This document shows, piece by piece, positions 9,153 to 16,016 of a stretch of DNA of 64,000 nucleotides. How positions within the stretch are numbered: the stretch's first letter is position 1; the number at the start of each line of letters is the position of its first letter. The stretch is from Mobilitalea torta (GTDB taxonomy: Bacteria; Bacillota; Clostridia; Lachnospirales; Lachnospiraceae). A program made the position numbers and the translations under genes. The stretch is taken from the NCBI RefSeq assembly GCF_050433395.1, contig NZ_JBNPXH010000001.1:186001-250000 (forward strand), read 5' to 3'. Below the pieces are notes generated by a model, which was given only the letters and a program-made list of their open reading frames with translations, was not told the origin of the DNA and ran no database searches.

Positions 9153-9209
9153 ATGCAAGCTAAAGAAAAAGTGCAAGGGGGGATTTTCATTGAGAAAGAC
9201 AAAATATAG
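9153..9209 (+). CDS. 18-codon leader peptide overlapping the excisionase-like gene
   Basis: An ATG with a strong GAAAGGAG site opens an 18-codon frame (MQAKEKVQGGIFIEKDKI) that overlaps the TTG start of the next gene in another frame and stops 17 bases inside it. The ribosome site of the next gene (AAGGGGGG) lies within this small frame. This arrangement suggests translational coupling. Whether the peptide itself does anything is unknown. Confidence 0.5.
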   Translation: MQAKEKVQGGIFIEKDKI

Positions 9210-9384
9210 CAATGAAGAAGATGCCTTGACGATTAATACCGAGCAGCTTATGAAGATGCTGAACTGTGGTTATAAAACAGCTATGGTGGTAGCTGAAGAA
9301 GCAAGGGCAAGGGTATATGTAGGACGCAGGGTATGGTTCTATAAAACTAAAATTGAAAAATACATAGAAAAAATATCTATGTAA
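9190..9384 (+). CDS. Excisionase-like helix-turn-helix protein
   Basis: 64 residues from a TTG start with an AAGGGGGG site eight bases upstream. The fold pattern is that of small Xis/MerR-like DNA-binding proteins: a first helix (INTEQLMKMLN), a helix-turn-helix (CGYKTAMVVAEEARARVYVG), and RRVWFYKTKIEKYIEKIS, matching the 'R-w-y-k-s-kIeeyi' ending of element-encoded excisionases of the Tn916 type. Its position directly upstream of the integrase supports this. It would bend DNA at the element ends and direct excision. Confidence 0.75.
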   Translation: MRKTKYSNEEDALTINTEQLMKMLNCGYKTAMVVAEEARARVYVGRRVWFYKTKIEKYIEKISM

Positions 9385-9408
9385 AAAATATCCACTTAAA
9401 ACTATTGA

Positions 9409-9890
9409 CAAGGGGGAAGTTCGATGGTAACCTCCCCCGAACAAACTGAAAGGATGTAATTATATGATAAAGAAAACAAAAATGCAAACAGAGAATTTAC
9501 CTAAGGGAATTAGCTATCGTAACAATGAGGGCAGATATTTAGGAAGGGTTACATATAATGGGAAGTCATACATTAGGTATGATACCAATGTTGGAAGGTT
9601 GGATTGTATATTAAACCAGTTAAGAGAAGATTTGACGAAATAAAAGGAGCAGCACATTAACAATGGGGAGGTTCACTGTAGCCTCCCCGAATAAACTGAA
9701 AGGATGAAATTTTATGGCAAAGAAAACAAAATTACAAACAGAGAATTTACCTAAGGGGATTACCCCACGTATCAATGAAAACAGGTACCTTGGCAGAGTG
9801 ACTTACAAAGGTAAGCCTTATTTTCGTTATGATACTAATGTTGGGCGACTAGAGAGGACATTAAACCAGTTAAGAAAAGATTTGAAGGAG
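9409..9890. repeat. Tandem duplication (period about 250 bp) of the integrase 5' region
   Basis: Two similar units start near 9409 and 9662. Each contains a GC-rich hairpin (arms around GGGGGAAGTT/AACCTCCCCC at 9412-9438, and GGGGAGG/CCTCCCC at 9665-9688), the shared words AAACTGAAAGGATG, an ATG, and the coding sequence for an integrase arm-binding domain. The start codons are 250 bp apart. The first unit ends in a stop codon; the second runs on into full-length integrase. Confidence 0.85.
9464..9643 (+). CDS. Stand-alone integrase N-terminal (arm-binding) domain
   Basis: A 59-codon frame (MIKKTKMQTENLPKGI..., ending LNQLREDLTK and a stop) closely matches residues 1-58 of the integrase that follows. 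It has the same upstream hairpin and AAAGGATG ribosome site. It would encode just the AP2-like three-strand arm-binding domain, including GRYLGRVTYNGKSYIRYDTN. It may be a duplication relic, or a competitor for arm-type sites; the intact frame and good ribosome site favour expression. Confidence 0.65.
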   Translation: MIKKTKMQTENLPKGISYRNNEGRYLGRVTYNGKSYIRYDTNVGRLDCILNQLREDLTK

Positions 9891-10847
9891 GGTAAAGACG
9901 TAGAAGCAGGAGATAAGACTTTAAATGAATGGTTTGATTTGTACTTGAAAAAATACAAGTTAAAAACAGTTAAGATTGGAACCTATGAAAATTATCGGAG
10001 ACATTATAATTATTATATACGTGAGGGAATTGGAAAGAAGAGTTTAAAAGATATTACTGTATCTGACATACAGGACTTATATAATTCCTTTGATGACAGG
10101 GGTTTTTCACAAGGGATGATAAAGCTTGTAAATGCAACATTAAATGGATGCTTTATTAAGGCAATAAAAAACAGAATAATTGACTTTAATCCTGTTATCT
10201 ATGCAGAAATACCAAAGGGAAAACCCAAAAAGAAGATAATTGCTTTAGCAAAAGATATCCAACAGGTATTCTTAGAATATGCAAAAGAAAGTTATCTACA
10301 TGGTTTTTTGAGAGTGGCACTTATGACAGGATTAAGGAGGGGCGAGCTGCAAGCGTTAAAGTGGCAAGACATTAACTTTGCTGAAAAGAAACTATATGTT
10401 TTCCATACACTGATATGGATTGAAAGACAGGGATATTATACAGATATGGCTAAGACAGAACACTCCGTGCGTACTATTCCCATGAATTCAGACTTGCTGG
10501 ATTATATGTTGGAGTTAAAGGTAATAGCAGATGAAACAGGAATGGGAAAGGGAAGCAATTATGTATTCAGTTTACCAGATGGGAAGCTGATTTCAAGATA
10601 TAGAGTAACACGTGAAATAAATAAAATACAAGAAAAAATGAAAAAGGCAGGTTATGAAGTTCCACACTTTGGTTGCCATACACTTCGGCATACATATGCA
10701 ACAAGGGCAATAGAAAATAAGATAGAACCCCAAACCTTAAAAACTTTGCTTGGGCATGCAACCCTAGCTATAACGATGGATCTATATGCTCATGTAATGG
10801 AAGATGTAAGAATTGCAGAAATGGAGAAGCTAAATGGGACGTTTTAG
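9714..10847 (+). CDS. int: Tyrosine recombinase/integrase
   Basis: 377 residues, normal length for Tn916/phage-type integrases. Residues 1-60 are the arm-binding domain, 65-165 the SAM-like core-binding domain (LNEWFDLYLKKYK), and 175-370 the catalytic domain. The catalytic residues are visible: Arg208 in TGLRRGEL, Lys247, His322-x-x-Arg325 in HTLRHTYATR, His348 in LLGHAT, and nucleophile Tyr358 in MDLYAHV. It integrates and excises the element together with the excisionase-like protein. No tRNA gene is seen nearby as the target. A terminator follows at once. Confidence 0.95.
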   Translation: MAKKTKLQTENLPKGITPRINENRYLGRVTYKGKPYFRYDTNVGRLERTLNQLRKDLKEGKDVEAGDKTLNEWFDLYLKKYKLKTVKIGTYENYRRHYNYYIREGIGKKSLKDITVSDIQDLYNSFDDRGFSQGMIKLVNATLNGCFIKAIKNRIIDFNPVIYAEIPKGKPKKKIIALAKDIQQVFLEYAKESYLHGFLRVALMTGLRRGELQALKWQDINFAEKKLYVFHTLIWIERQGYYTDMAKTEHSVRTIPMNSDLLDYMLELKVIADETGMGKGSNYVFSLPDGKLISRYRVTREINKIQEKMKKAGYEVPHFGCHTLRHTYATRAIENKIEPQTLKTLLGHATLAITMDLYAHVMEDVRIAEMEKLNGTF

Positions 10848-10853
10848 GGAAAG

Positions 10854-10875
10854 AGGACTGGAAACAGTCCTTTTT
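10854..10875 (+). terminator. Terminator after integrase
   Basis: AGGACTG and CAGTCCT form a perfect stem around a GAAA tetraloop, followed by TTTTT. An identical hairpin occurs after the XRE-ImmA/IrrE gene at 13055-13078. Confidence 0.9.
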
Positions 10876-10988
10876 AGGTGGGTTATAACGTATTATATTA
10901 GTCAATAGTTGAATACTATTATGTAAAATGTATTTTAAGATACATTCATACAATTATATAGGAAAAAAAACTATATACAGAAAAGTAC

Positions 10989-11059
10989 TTGATATTTTTT
11001 CTAGATATGGTAATATGTAATTAGCTGATTACATTATCATATCTAGAAAGGAAAATATC
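10989..11059. promoter_or_regulatory. Promoter inside a large palindrome (operator/leader hairpin)
   Basis: TTGATA (10989-10994), a 16-base spacer and TAATAT (11011-11016) form a sigma-A promoter. It lies within a long inverted repeat: GATATTTT...TCTAGATATG (10991-11009) mirrors CATATCTAGA...AAAATATC (11038-11059), with an inner ATGTAAT/ATTACAT pair. The right arm contains the AAAGG ribosome site of the next gene, so the structure could act as an operator for the adjacent XRE protein, as a translational lock, or both. Confidence 0.7.
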
Positions 11060-11061
11060 AT

Positions 11062-11838
11062 ATGAAGTATAACACAAGGATCCCTATTAAACAAGAGGAC
11101 ATCAGGCTTATTATTCAATCATTTGAAGATGGATATTATGAGCATTTTGAATTGGAAAAAGAACATCCTACTACAACGCATAATGGACGTGGTGCATCTA
11201 TATGGAATCGTATATTTACCCAGATAGAAAAGCATTTCAAAACTGAAGGTTATCAAGTAAATAAAATACTACGAGGCCTTTGGGAAGTTTTATATGTATA
11301 TGATGAGTCATCTCATTTCTTATATACATATATGAGGTACAAGAATTTCGTTAATCTACAAAATAAGAAGCCGGAGAATAAATTATTTCATTATTGTAAT
11401 GTATTGAGTAGACTAAATGGTAAATTGTTAGGTACTTATGAACCTGAATATGAGCAAATGAGTTTTGGTTTAGAGAAAACAATAATTGACGAAGAAGCTG
11501 AACAAAAATTAGCGGAGTTGCTGAATGAAATGGTTTATAGTATTAAAGGTGACATAGAAATGTATGCTCTGGTATTAGTTAATCAAGAAAAAGGTAAAGT
11601 AATAGATATTGAATGTAAGATACCGGTTGAAAACTTGAATTCAGTTTATACAGAATCATGGAAAGAGTTTATTGGTACAGATTACGATATGGATGAATAT
11701 AAAAATGAATTTGATGACATTGAACTTCAAGATACTGAAATTCTATTAACAGCAAAACAAGACAATGTAATTCCAATAAGTAATGATGTTGCTCTTTCAG
11801 AAAAAGAGGATATAAGCAAAAAGGAAGAAAAGAATTAA
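11062..11838 (+). CDS. Unknown protein, DUF5986-like, first gene of XRE-ImmA/IrrE unit
   Basis: 258 residues. No signal peptide, membrane segment or known catalytic motif. It begins with IPIKQEDIRLIIQSFEDGYY, has a conserved-looking HNGRGASIWNRIFTQIEKHF region near residue 40, and an acidic/lysine-rich tail from about residue 235. The overall pattern resembles proteins listed as DUF5986, but that is from memory. It sits 25 bp upstream of an XRE-ImmA/IrrE gene behind a palindromic promoter. This two-gene layout is shared with toxin-antitoxin and phage-defence modules; such a role is inference. Confidence 0.6.
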   Translation: MKYNTRIPIKQEDIRLIIQSFEDGYYEHFELEKEHPTTTHNGRGASIWNRIFTQIEKHFKTEGYQVNKILRGLWEVLYVYDESSHFLYTYMRYKNFVNLQNKKPENKLFHYCNVLSRLNGKLLGTYEPEYEQMSFGLEKTIIDEEAEQKLAELLNEMVYSIKGDIEMYALVLVNQEKGKVIDIECKIPVENLNSVYTESWKEFIGTDYDMDEYKNEFDDIELQDTEILLTAKQDNVIPISNDVALSEKEDISKKEEKN

Positions 11839-11863
11839 TGTGATAATATAGGAGGTTTTAGCT

Positions 11864-13012
11864 ATGTATAGATTAGAATCTTCTTTTAATGGGGCAAGAT
11901 TAAAATCTGCGAGGCAATATAATGAAATGACTATAGGTGAGGTGGCCGAAGGCATCGGATTAACTAATCAGGCTATATCACAATTTGAAAATAATAAAGC
12001 TGTTCCAAAGACGGAGAATATATTTAGTCTTTGTAATTTATTGGGCTTTCCAAGAGAGTATTTTTATGAAGAGGATATACTAAATAAATCAACTAATTAT
12101 ACTTATTTCAGATCATTATTGTCGACCTCAAAAAAGAGTCAAAATGCTCAAATTGAAAAAGTAAAGCTGCTTGCTAAAATATATGAAGCAATTGAACGAT
12201 ATATCAATTTTCCTGAATTCAAGTCAGAGTATAGTGGGTTAATAAACCCTGAAGAAATGGCTGAATTCGTAAGACAGGAGTGGAAACTTGGAAATGGTCC
12301 TATATATAATATAATCGATACAATGGAAAAGAATGGAGTCATTATTTCTTCCACTTTTGAAAAATCTAACAATATTGATGCTTACAGTCGTGTTGAAGTT
12401 ATTAATAAACAGATGGTTCCAATCATTATTCTGGGACATGAGAGGACTGCGTTTAGGCAACAGTTTAATGCAGCACATGAATTAGGTCATGTTCTTACTG
12501 ATGGATTCTTTGATATTGAAGAGTTTTCAAAATTAGAATATAAAAATATGGAGCAACTGATGAATGAATTTGCAGGTGCACTTTTAATTCCAAGAGAAAT
12601 GTATTTAAAAGATTTATTGTCTAAAGGTAGGACAGACTTTATGTTTTATGTGGAATTAAAAAGGAAATATAGAGTATCTGCTGCTGCACTTGTTGTAAGA
12701 GCACACCAACTGGGGGCAATAACTGTGAATCAATATCAATATCTAATGAAGCAGAGAGGTCAGAAAGGTTTTATTAAAGAGGAGCCATATGATAAAGATA
12801 CTCCAGTAACTCGTCCAAGATATCTGAAACATGCAATGAAGTTAATCATAGAAAATAAAGGAATATCTGGAGATACATTTATGGAAACTTTGTCTTCACT
12901 AAATTTAACTCTACACAAAGAGATGGTTGAAAAGTTGCTAGGCTTAGAGGATGGGTATCTTGGTAGATACAATAAGGCTGCTGATATTATTCTATCATAT
13001 AATAATACATGA
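11864..13012 (+). CDS. XRE-family HTH fused to ImmA/IrrE metallopeptidase domain
   Basis: 382 residues, AGGAGG ribosome site. Residues 8-65 form an XRE helix-turn-helix (IGEVAEGIGLTNQAISQFEN). The COG2856 peptidase domain follows, with zinc ligands His205 and His209 in AAHELGHVLTDG and a likely third ligand Glu235 in MNEFAGALLIP. Proteins of this family regulate integrative elements by cleaving or binding repressors (ImmA in ICEBs1, IrrE in Deinococcus) and also act as antitoxins. It probably autoregulates at the palindrome near 11.0 kb and pairs with the preceding gene. Confidence 0.9.
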   Translation: MYRLESSFNGARLKSARQYNEMTIGEVAEGIGLTNQAISQFENNKAVPKTENIFSLCNLLGFPREYFYEEDILNKSTNYTYFRSLLSTSKKSQNAQIEKVKLLAKIYEAIERYINFPEFKSEYSGLINPEEMAEFVRQEWKLGNGPIYNIIDTMEKNGVIISSTFEKSNNIDAYSRVEVINKQMVPIIILGHERTAFRQQFNAAHELGHVLTDGFFDIEEFSKLEYKNMEQLMNEFAGALLIPREMYLKDLLSKGRTDFMFYVELKRKYRVSAAALVVRAHQLGAITVNQYQYLMKQRGQKGFIKEEPYDKDTPVTRPRYLKHAMKLIIENKGISGDTFMETLSSLNLTLHKEMVEKLLGLEDGYLGRYNKAADIILSYNNT

Positions 13013-13054
13013 GGATATATTAGTTATAAAAATGGAGTGAGACTTTTTGTTAAG

Positions 13055-13078
13055 AAGGACTGGAAACAGTCCTTTTTT
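13055..13078 (+). terminator. Terminator after XRE-ImmA/IrrE gene
   Basis: AAGGACTG and CAGTCCTT form a perfect stem with a GAAA loop, then a T-run. The hairpin core is identical to the one after the integrase. Confidence 0.9.
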
Positions 13079-13151
13079 CTGACTCAATTTTCTGACTCAA
13101 CTCGGTATTTATCAGATGAAATCAGATAAAAATAGAGAAAGGTCATATTCT

Positions 13152-13333
13152 TAAAAAAGCCTTCATCCATGGGAAGGATAAAGGCTGATAAAACTAGATA
13201 AAAGAACACTTCTGAATGTTTTGTTTTACGTGTGGAAGGTCTCGAACACACGGTTTATGAAACATAAGAGAAAGAGTTTTTGCTTCTCTTGTGTTTTGCC
13301 CATAAGGACCTTGTTTTTAGGGCGTTTATGACT
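13152..13333 (-). ncRNA. Candidate structured small RNA (about 180 nt)
   Basis: Read on the minus strand, a near-consensus promoter (TTGACA, 16 bases, TATACT; 13366-13339) is followed by about 180 bases without an open frame but rich in hairpins. These are a GCCC/GGGC stem near 13299-13322, a 12-bp stem AACACAAGAGAA/TTCTCTTATGTT (13261-13295), a CGTGTG/CACACG stem (13229-13252), and finally AGCCTT..AAGGCT with an inner ATCC/GGAT pair followed by TTTTTT (13186-13153), an excellent terminator. The class was not recognised (not tmRNA, 6S or SRP as far as could be judged). The plus strand has no gene here. Confidence 0.55.
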
Positions 13334-13336
13334 GTT

Positions 13337-13540
13337 TTAGTATATCATGAAAAATGGAGTTGTCAAGCTTTGAGTCAACTTTGACTCAAGTTTTAGAAAA
13401 GACGATTTCTTTTCTATGATAGGAAACCATATAGTAATTTTGAAATCAGCAGGACTTTCATCAAAGGGTTCCCATAATTCGATGGAAGCCAATCCGGGGT
13501 TAAAGTCATGATCAATGGACCACCCAAACCACATTTCCAA
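13337..13540 (-). pseudogene. Possible remnant of a protein C-terminus
   Basis: A short minus-strand frame encodes MEMWFGWSIDHDFNP, then LASIELWEPFDESPADFKIT and IWFPI. The residue pattern looks like real protein rather than noise and resembles the last strands of GyrI-like effector-binding domains. A stop codon lies directly upstream and no N-terminal part was found, so it is at best a fragment. It overlaps the promoter of the candidate small RNA. Identity is uncertain. Confidence 0.25.
13339..13389 (-). promoter_or_regulatory. Minus-strand promoter for the small RNA with upstream inverted repeat
   Basis: On the minus strand TTGACA (13366-13361) and TATACT (13344-13339) are 16 bases apart. 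Directly upstream of the -35 box lies the inverted repeat TTGAGTCAA/TTGACTCAA (13370-13389), placed as an activator or repressor site would be. Confidence 0.65.
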
Positions 13541-13612
13541 TTAACTTGATAAAATTCATCGAGAAATAAGCAACATAAAGTGCTACAATCTATCTGGAGG
13601 TGAGAAGGCAAG

Positions 13613-14257
13613 ATGCCAACGGATCAGAGCATGCTAAGAGTATTGGAATTTATTGAAGATAATATAGCGGGTGATATAAGCCTATATGATATCTCAGCTG
13701 CGGCAGGATTTTCAGTACCGCATTTTTATCGGCTGTTTAGGAGATTGACCGGAGATACCGTTGGCGCATATATTCTAAGAAGAAAATTATCTATCGCTGC
13801 AAGAGATATAATTAATACCAATAAGACAATAGCCTGTATTGCGTACGAATATGGGTTTGAATCTCATGATGTATTCACGCGCGCTTTCTCAAGGATATAC
13901 GGAATGTCTCCCAAAAAATATAAAGAAAGTGGCGGAGCACCGCCGCTTAAAAGGCAGTCCCTATTAGCGAAAGAGCGAGGAGAGAATATTCGTCAGATGA
14001 ATTTCTGTATTCTGCGCTCAAAGGATTTGAAGTGATAGGAATGGAATGTACCGCTGCAAAATGGGATGCTGACGGTACAATAGGCAGGTTGTGGAGCGAT
14101 TTTCTCACACGTGCCGGATGCTTATGCAGGCACGATTGGTTATGCAAAAAGCCTGGGATATGAAATAGAGGATTATGATAATATTGAGGTTTATGAAGAA
14201 GTGTTTAAAGATCCGGCTTTTCATAGCTTTCAATTATTGATTCCGGTGAAAGCATAA
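13613..14257 (+). pseudogene. AraC-family regulator with frameshifted GyrI-like domain
   Basis: The first 110 codons encode an intact AraC-type double helix-turn-helix: LYDISAAAGFSVPHFYRLFR and IACIAYEYGFESHDVFTRAF with the ending MSPKKYKES. Past about 13940 the frame shifts. A second frame continues with SSDEFLYSALKGFEVIGMEC, and after about 14100 a third gives EDYDNIEVYEEVFKD and ends LLIPVKA. These pieces form an effector-binding (GyrI-like) domain split by at least two frameshifts. The helix-turn-helix part could still be made as a 140-residue protein, but the sensor domain is lost. Confidence 0.75.
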
Positions 14258-14376
14258 TGTAGTCTTAGATAAATAAAATGGAAGTTGAAAGAAATAGAAT
14301 ATAGAAAGGAAGGGGGACCGGATCCATGCCAGCATTTTCATGGCGGTTTGTGCGGTAAAGGCATGGACATAAAAAT

Positions 14377-15245
14377 ATGAACGAGGTATTAAAATATTAT
14401 AGCTTGCCGGATAACATTACCTGTCTTGATAAATATAAGGGGTTTACTGAATGGTTGACGGCAGATCCAAGTGCAATTTACCAGGTGGTATGGAGGATTT
14501 ATTGGATAAAGCGCTGGAGCTTGATCCTGGCAATCTCGCGATTCCGCGTCATCCGCGTAACCGTGTAATCGCCTGCTGCCGGGAATTTGCCACCTTAATG
14601 TGCGCATTGCTAAGAGCAAAAGGCATTCCGGCAAGAAGTAGGTGCGGGTTTGCAGTATATTTTGGATGGGATGGTCAATATGAAGATCATTGGGTATGTG
14701 AATATTGGAATGGAGAAAGATGGGTAATGGCAGATCCTCAACTTGATCCGTTTCAGCAAAGCTCAGTAATCAGCTGGGCTCTCAATCAGACACAGGTTAA
14801 TAGTGGATTATTGCAGCGTATTCATGAATTTAATCCTCGCGACCTTAAGGAGAATGAATTTGTTACCGCAGGACAGGCGTGGATACTATGCAGGGGAGGC
14901 GCTGCTGACCCGAAGAGCTTTGGAATAGGCTGCCCGATCAGACCGGAGTGGGGAATTGATTCACTGCATGGCCTTTGGTTTGTGAGAGGTCAGTTACTCC
15001 GTGATTTCGCAGCGTTAAATAAGGTTGAAACTGTTCCGTATCTGGTGCGGATATGTAAAGGGTCAGATTGGAAAGGCTGGCGTTTGGTTGGGATAAAGGA
15101 TCAGGAACTGACCGACGGGGATTTGCAATTACTGGATGAAATTGCCGGACTTACCCTTCAGGTTGATACGAATCATCATGAAATATGCAAGTTATATACA
15201 GAAATTATGGATTTAAAAGTACCTGCCGAGATTCTTGTGAGATAG
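14377..15245 (+). pseudogene. Transglutaminase-like protein, disrupted near the N-terminus
   Basis: The N-terminal frame (MNEVLKYYSLPDNITCLDKY...AIYQVV) breaks near 14485. A second frame continues from GGMEDLLDKALELDPGNLAI to the end at 15245. The downstream part keeps the transglutaminase/papain-like triad: Cys in IACCREFATLMCALLRAKG, His in YEDHWVCEYW and Asp in VMADPQLD. A deletion with frameshift is the simplest reading. Translation from 14451 would restore 264 residues containing all catalytic residues but no proper N-terminus. It is next to the decayed AraC gene. Confidence 0.65.
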
Positions 15246-15270
15246 AAATTGTTTACGGGCTATTTTTATC

Positions 15271-15319
15271 ATAAGGCTTCGGTAGTGCATTGATATAAGA
15301 ATATCATTGCAGCCTTATT
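15271..15319 (+). terminator. Probable terminator hairpin
   Basis: ATAAGGCT (15271) with TGCATTGATAT pairs with ATATCATTGCA and GCCTTAT, forming a long interrupted stem, followed by TTAATCC. The T-run is weak. Confidence 0.5.
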
Positions 15320-15457
15320 TAATCCAAGTCAATAAAATTGACATTTTCCTGTTATCATGAGAATATTGTAGCATAAGTAAGAAAAAATGTTGATAATATA
15401 TGGTAATTAACGGATTTCTTGACTTAAATCTTAGTTGGGAAAGGAAGGATTCAAATT

Positions 15458-15802
15458 ATGGCTAAATATGAACAAAGATTAAAGGGGAACTTTAATGAGT
15501 TTTTGAATTGGATACACAGAGATATTACCCAGGGCAGTTCTTCCGTAAGCTATGAGGATGGCAGCGATATTGACTTGGCGAATTCACGCGTAGCTGTCCG
15601 GGTTTATGAACGGTATAGTATAGCTGGAGGAAATCGTGTAAGTATGAATATAACCATTACAGGAACCGGAGAGGATTTATTTATAAGTGCCATCACCTCA
15701 GGAGGCAGCCAGGCAGTATTTTTTAAGATGAATACCATCGGGGAAGAGACATTCCTGGGATTATGCACGAAGTCAGTAGGGAATTATATGCGAAATCGGT
15801 AG
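15458..15802 (+). CDS. DUF6054-like protein
   Basis: 114 residues, with AAAGGAAGG upstream of the ATG. The pattern MAKYEQRLKG-F-EFL at the start, then VRVYERYSIAGGNRVSMNIT and a glycine-rich GTGEDLFISAITSGGSQAVFF, matches what is remembered of DUF6054 proteins of Clostridia. These are small cytosolic alpha/beta proteins of unknown role. No signal peptide, catalytic motif or operon partner is visible. A terminator follows directly. Confidence 0.65.
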   Translation: MAKYEQRLKGNFNEFLNWIHRDITQGSSSVSYEDGSDIDLANSRVAVRVYERYSIAGGNRVSMNITITGTGEDLFISAITSGGSQAVFFKMNTIGEETFLGLCTKSVGNYMRNR

Positions 15803-15816
15803 ATATATTAATGATC

Positions 15817-15855
15817 ATGCCCTTGCCGGAGCATCCGCTTCGACGAGGGCTTTTT
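15817..15855 (+). terminator. Repeated terminator element, copy 1
   Basis: GCCCTTG..CGACGAGGGC hairpin with the loop GGAGCATCCGCTT and a T-run. A near-identical element lies at 21574-21612 after an unrelated gene. Confidence 0.8.
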
Positions 15856-15893
15856 AATAATATGCCGGAAAGCCGTTAATGCAAGACATGTCT

Positions 15894-15906
15894 GGTGTCA
15901 GGCACC
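15894..15906. repeat. GGTGTCAGGCACC palindrome, copy 1
   Basis: Imperfect palindrome identical to those at 45317, 45511 and 45532. Here it is intergenic. Confidence 0.8.
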
Positions 15907-16016
15907 ACACCCAAAAGCAAAAATTAATTACAAAATGCTAATAAAAATACAAACAAACCCGTTAAAAAAATTGTAAGCTGACATTATCAATTAAATATAG
16001 ACGGGAGATATTATCT

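Larger units (their letters stand above)
13081..13389. other. Putative right boundary region with GACTCAA repeats
   Basis: GACTCAA occurs at 13081-13087 and 13094-13100, and as an inverted pair TTGAGTCAA/TTGACTCAA at 13370-13389. These words bracket the structured RNA region. AT-rich element genes stop here and the adjacent genes are of different composition or are decaying, so the element's right end probably lies within or near this stretch. No matching left-end core sequence was recognised in the window. Confidence 0.35.

Noticed and set aside
13229..13260. tRNA-like TTCGAGACC words on the minus strand
   Set aside because: The arms around it do not form a T-arm of the correct size and no acceptor stem or CCA end can be found, so it is not a tRNA fragment.
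1..13400. Complete conjugative element
   Set aside because: Recombinase, integrase and excisionase are present, but no relaxase, coupling protein or type IV secretion genes are in the window; only a partial or smaller integrative element can be claimed.
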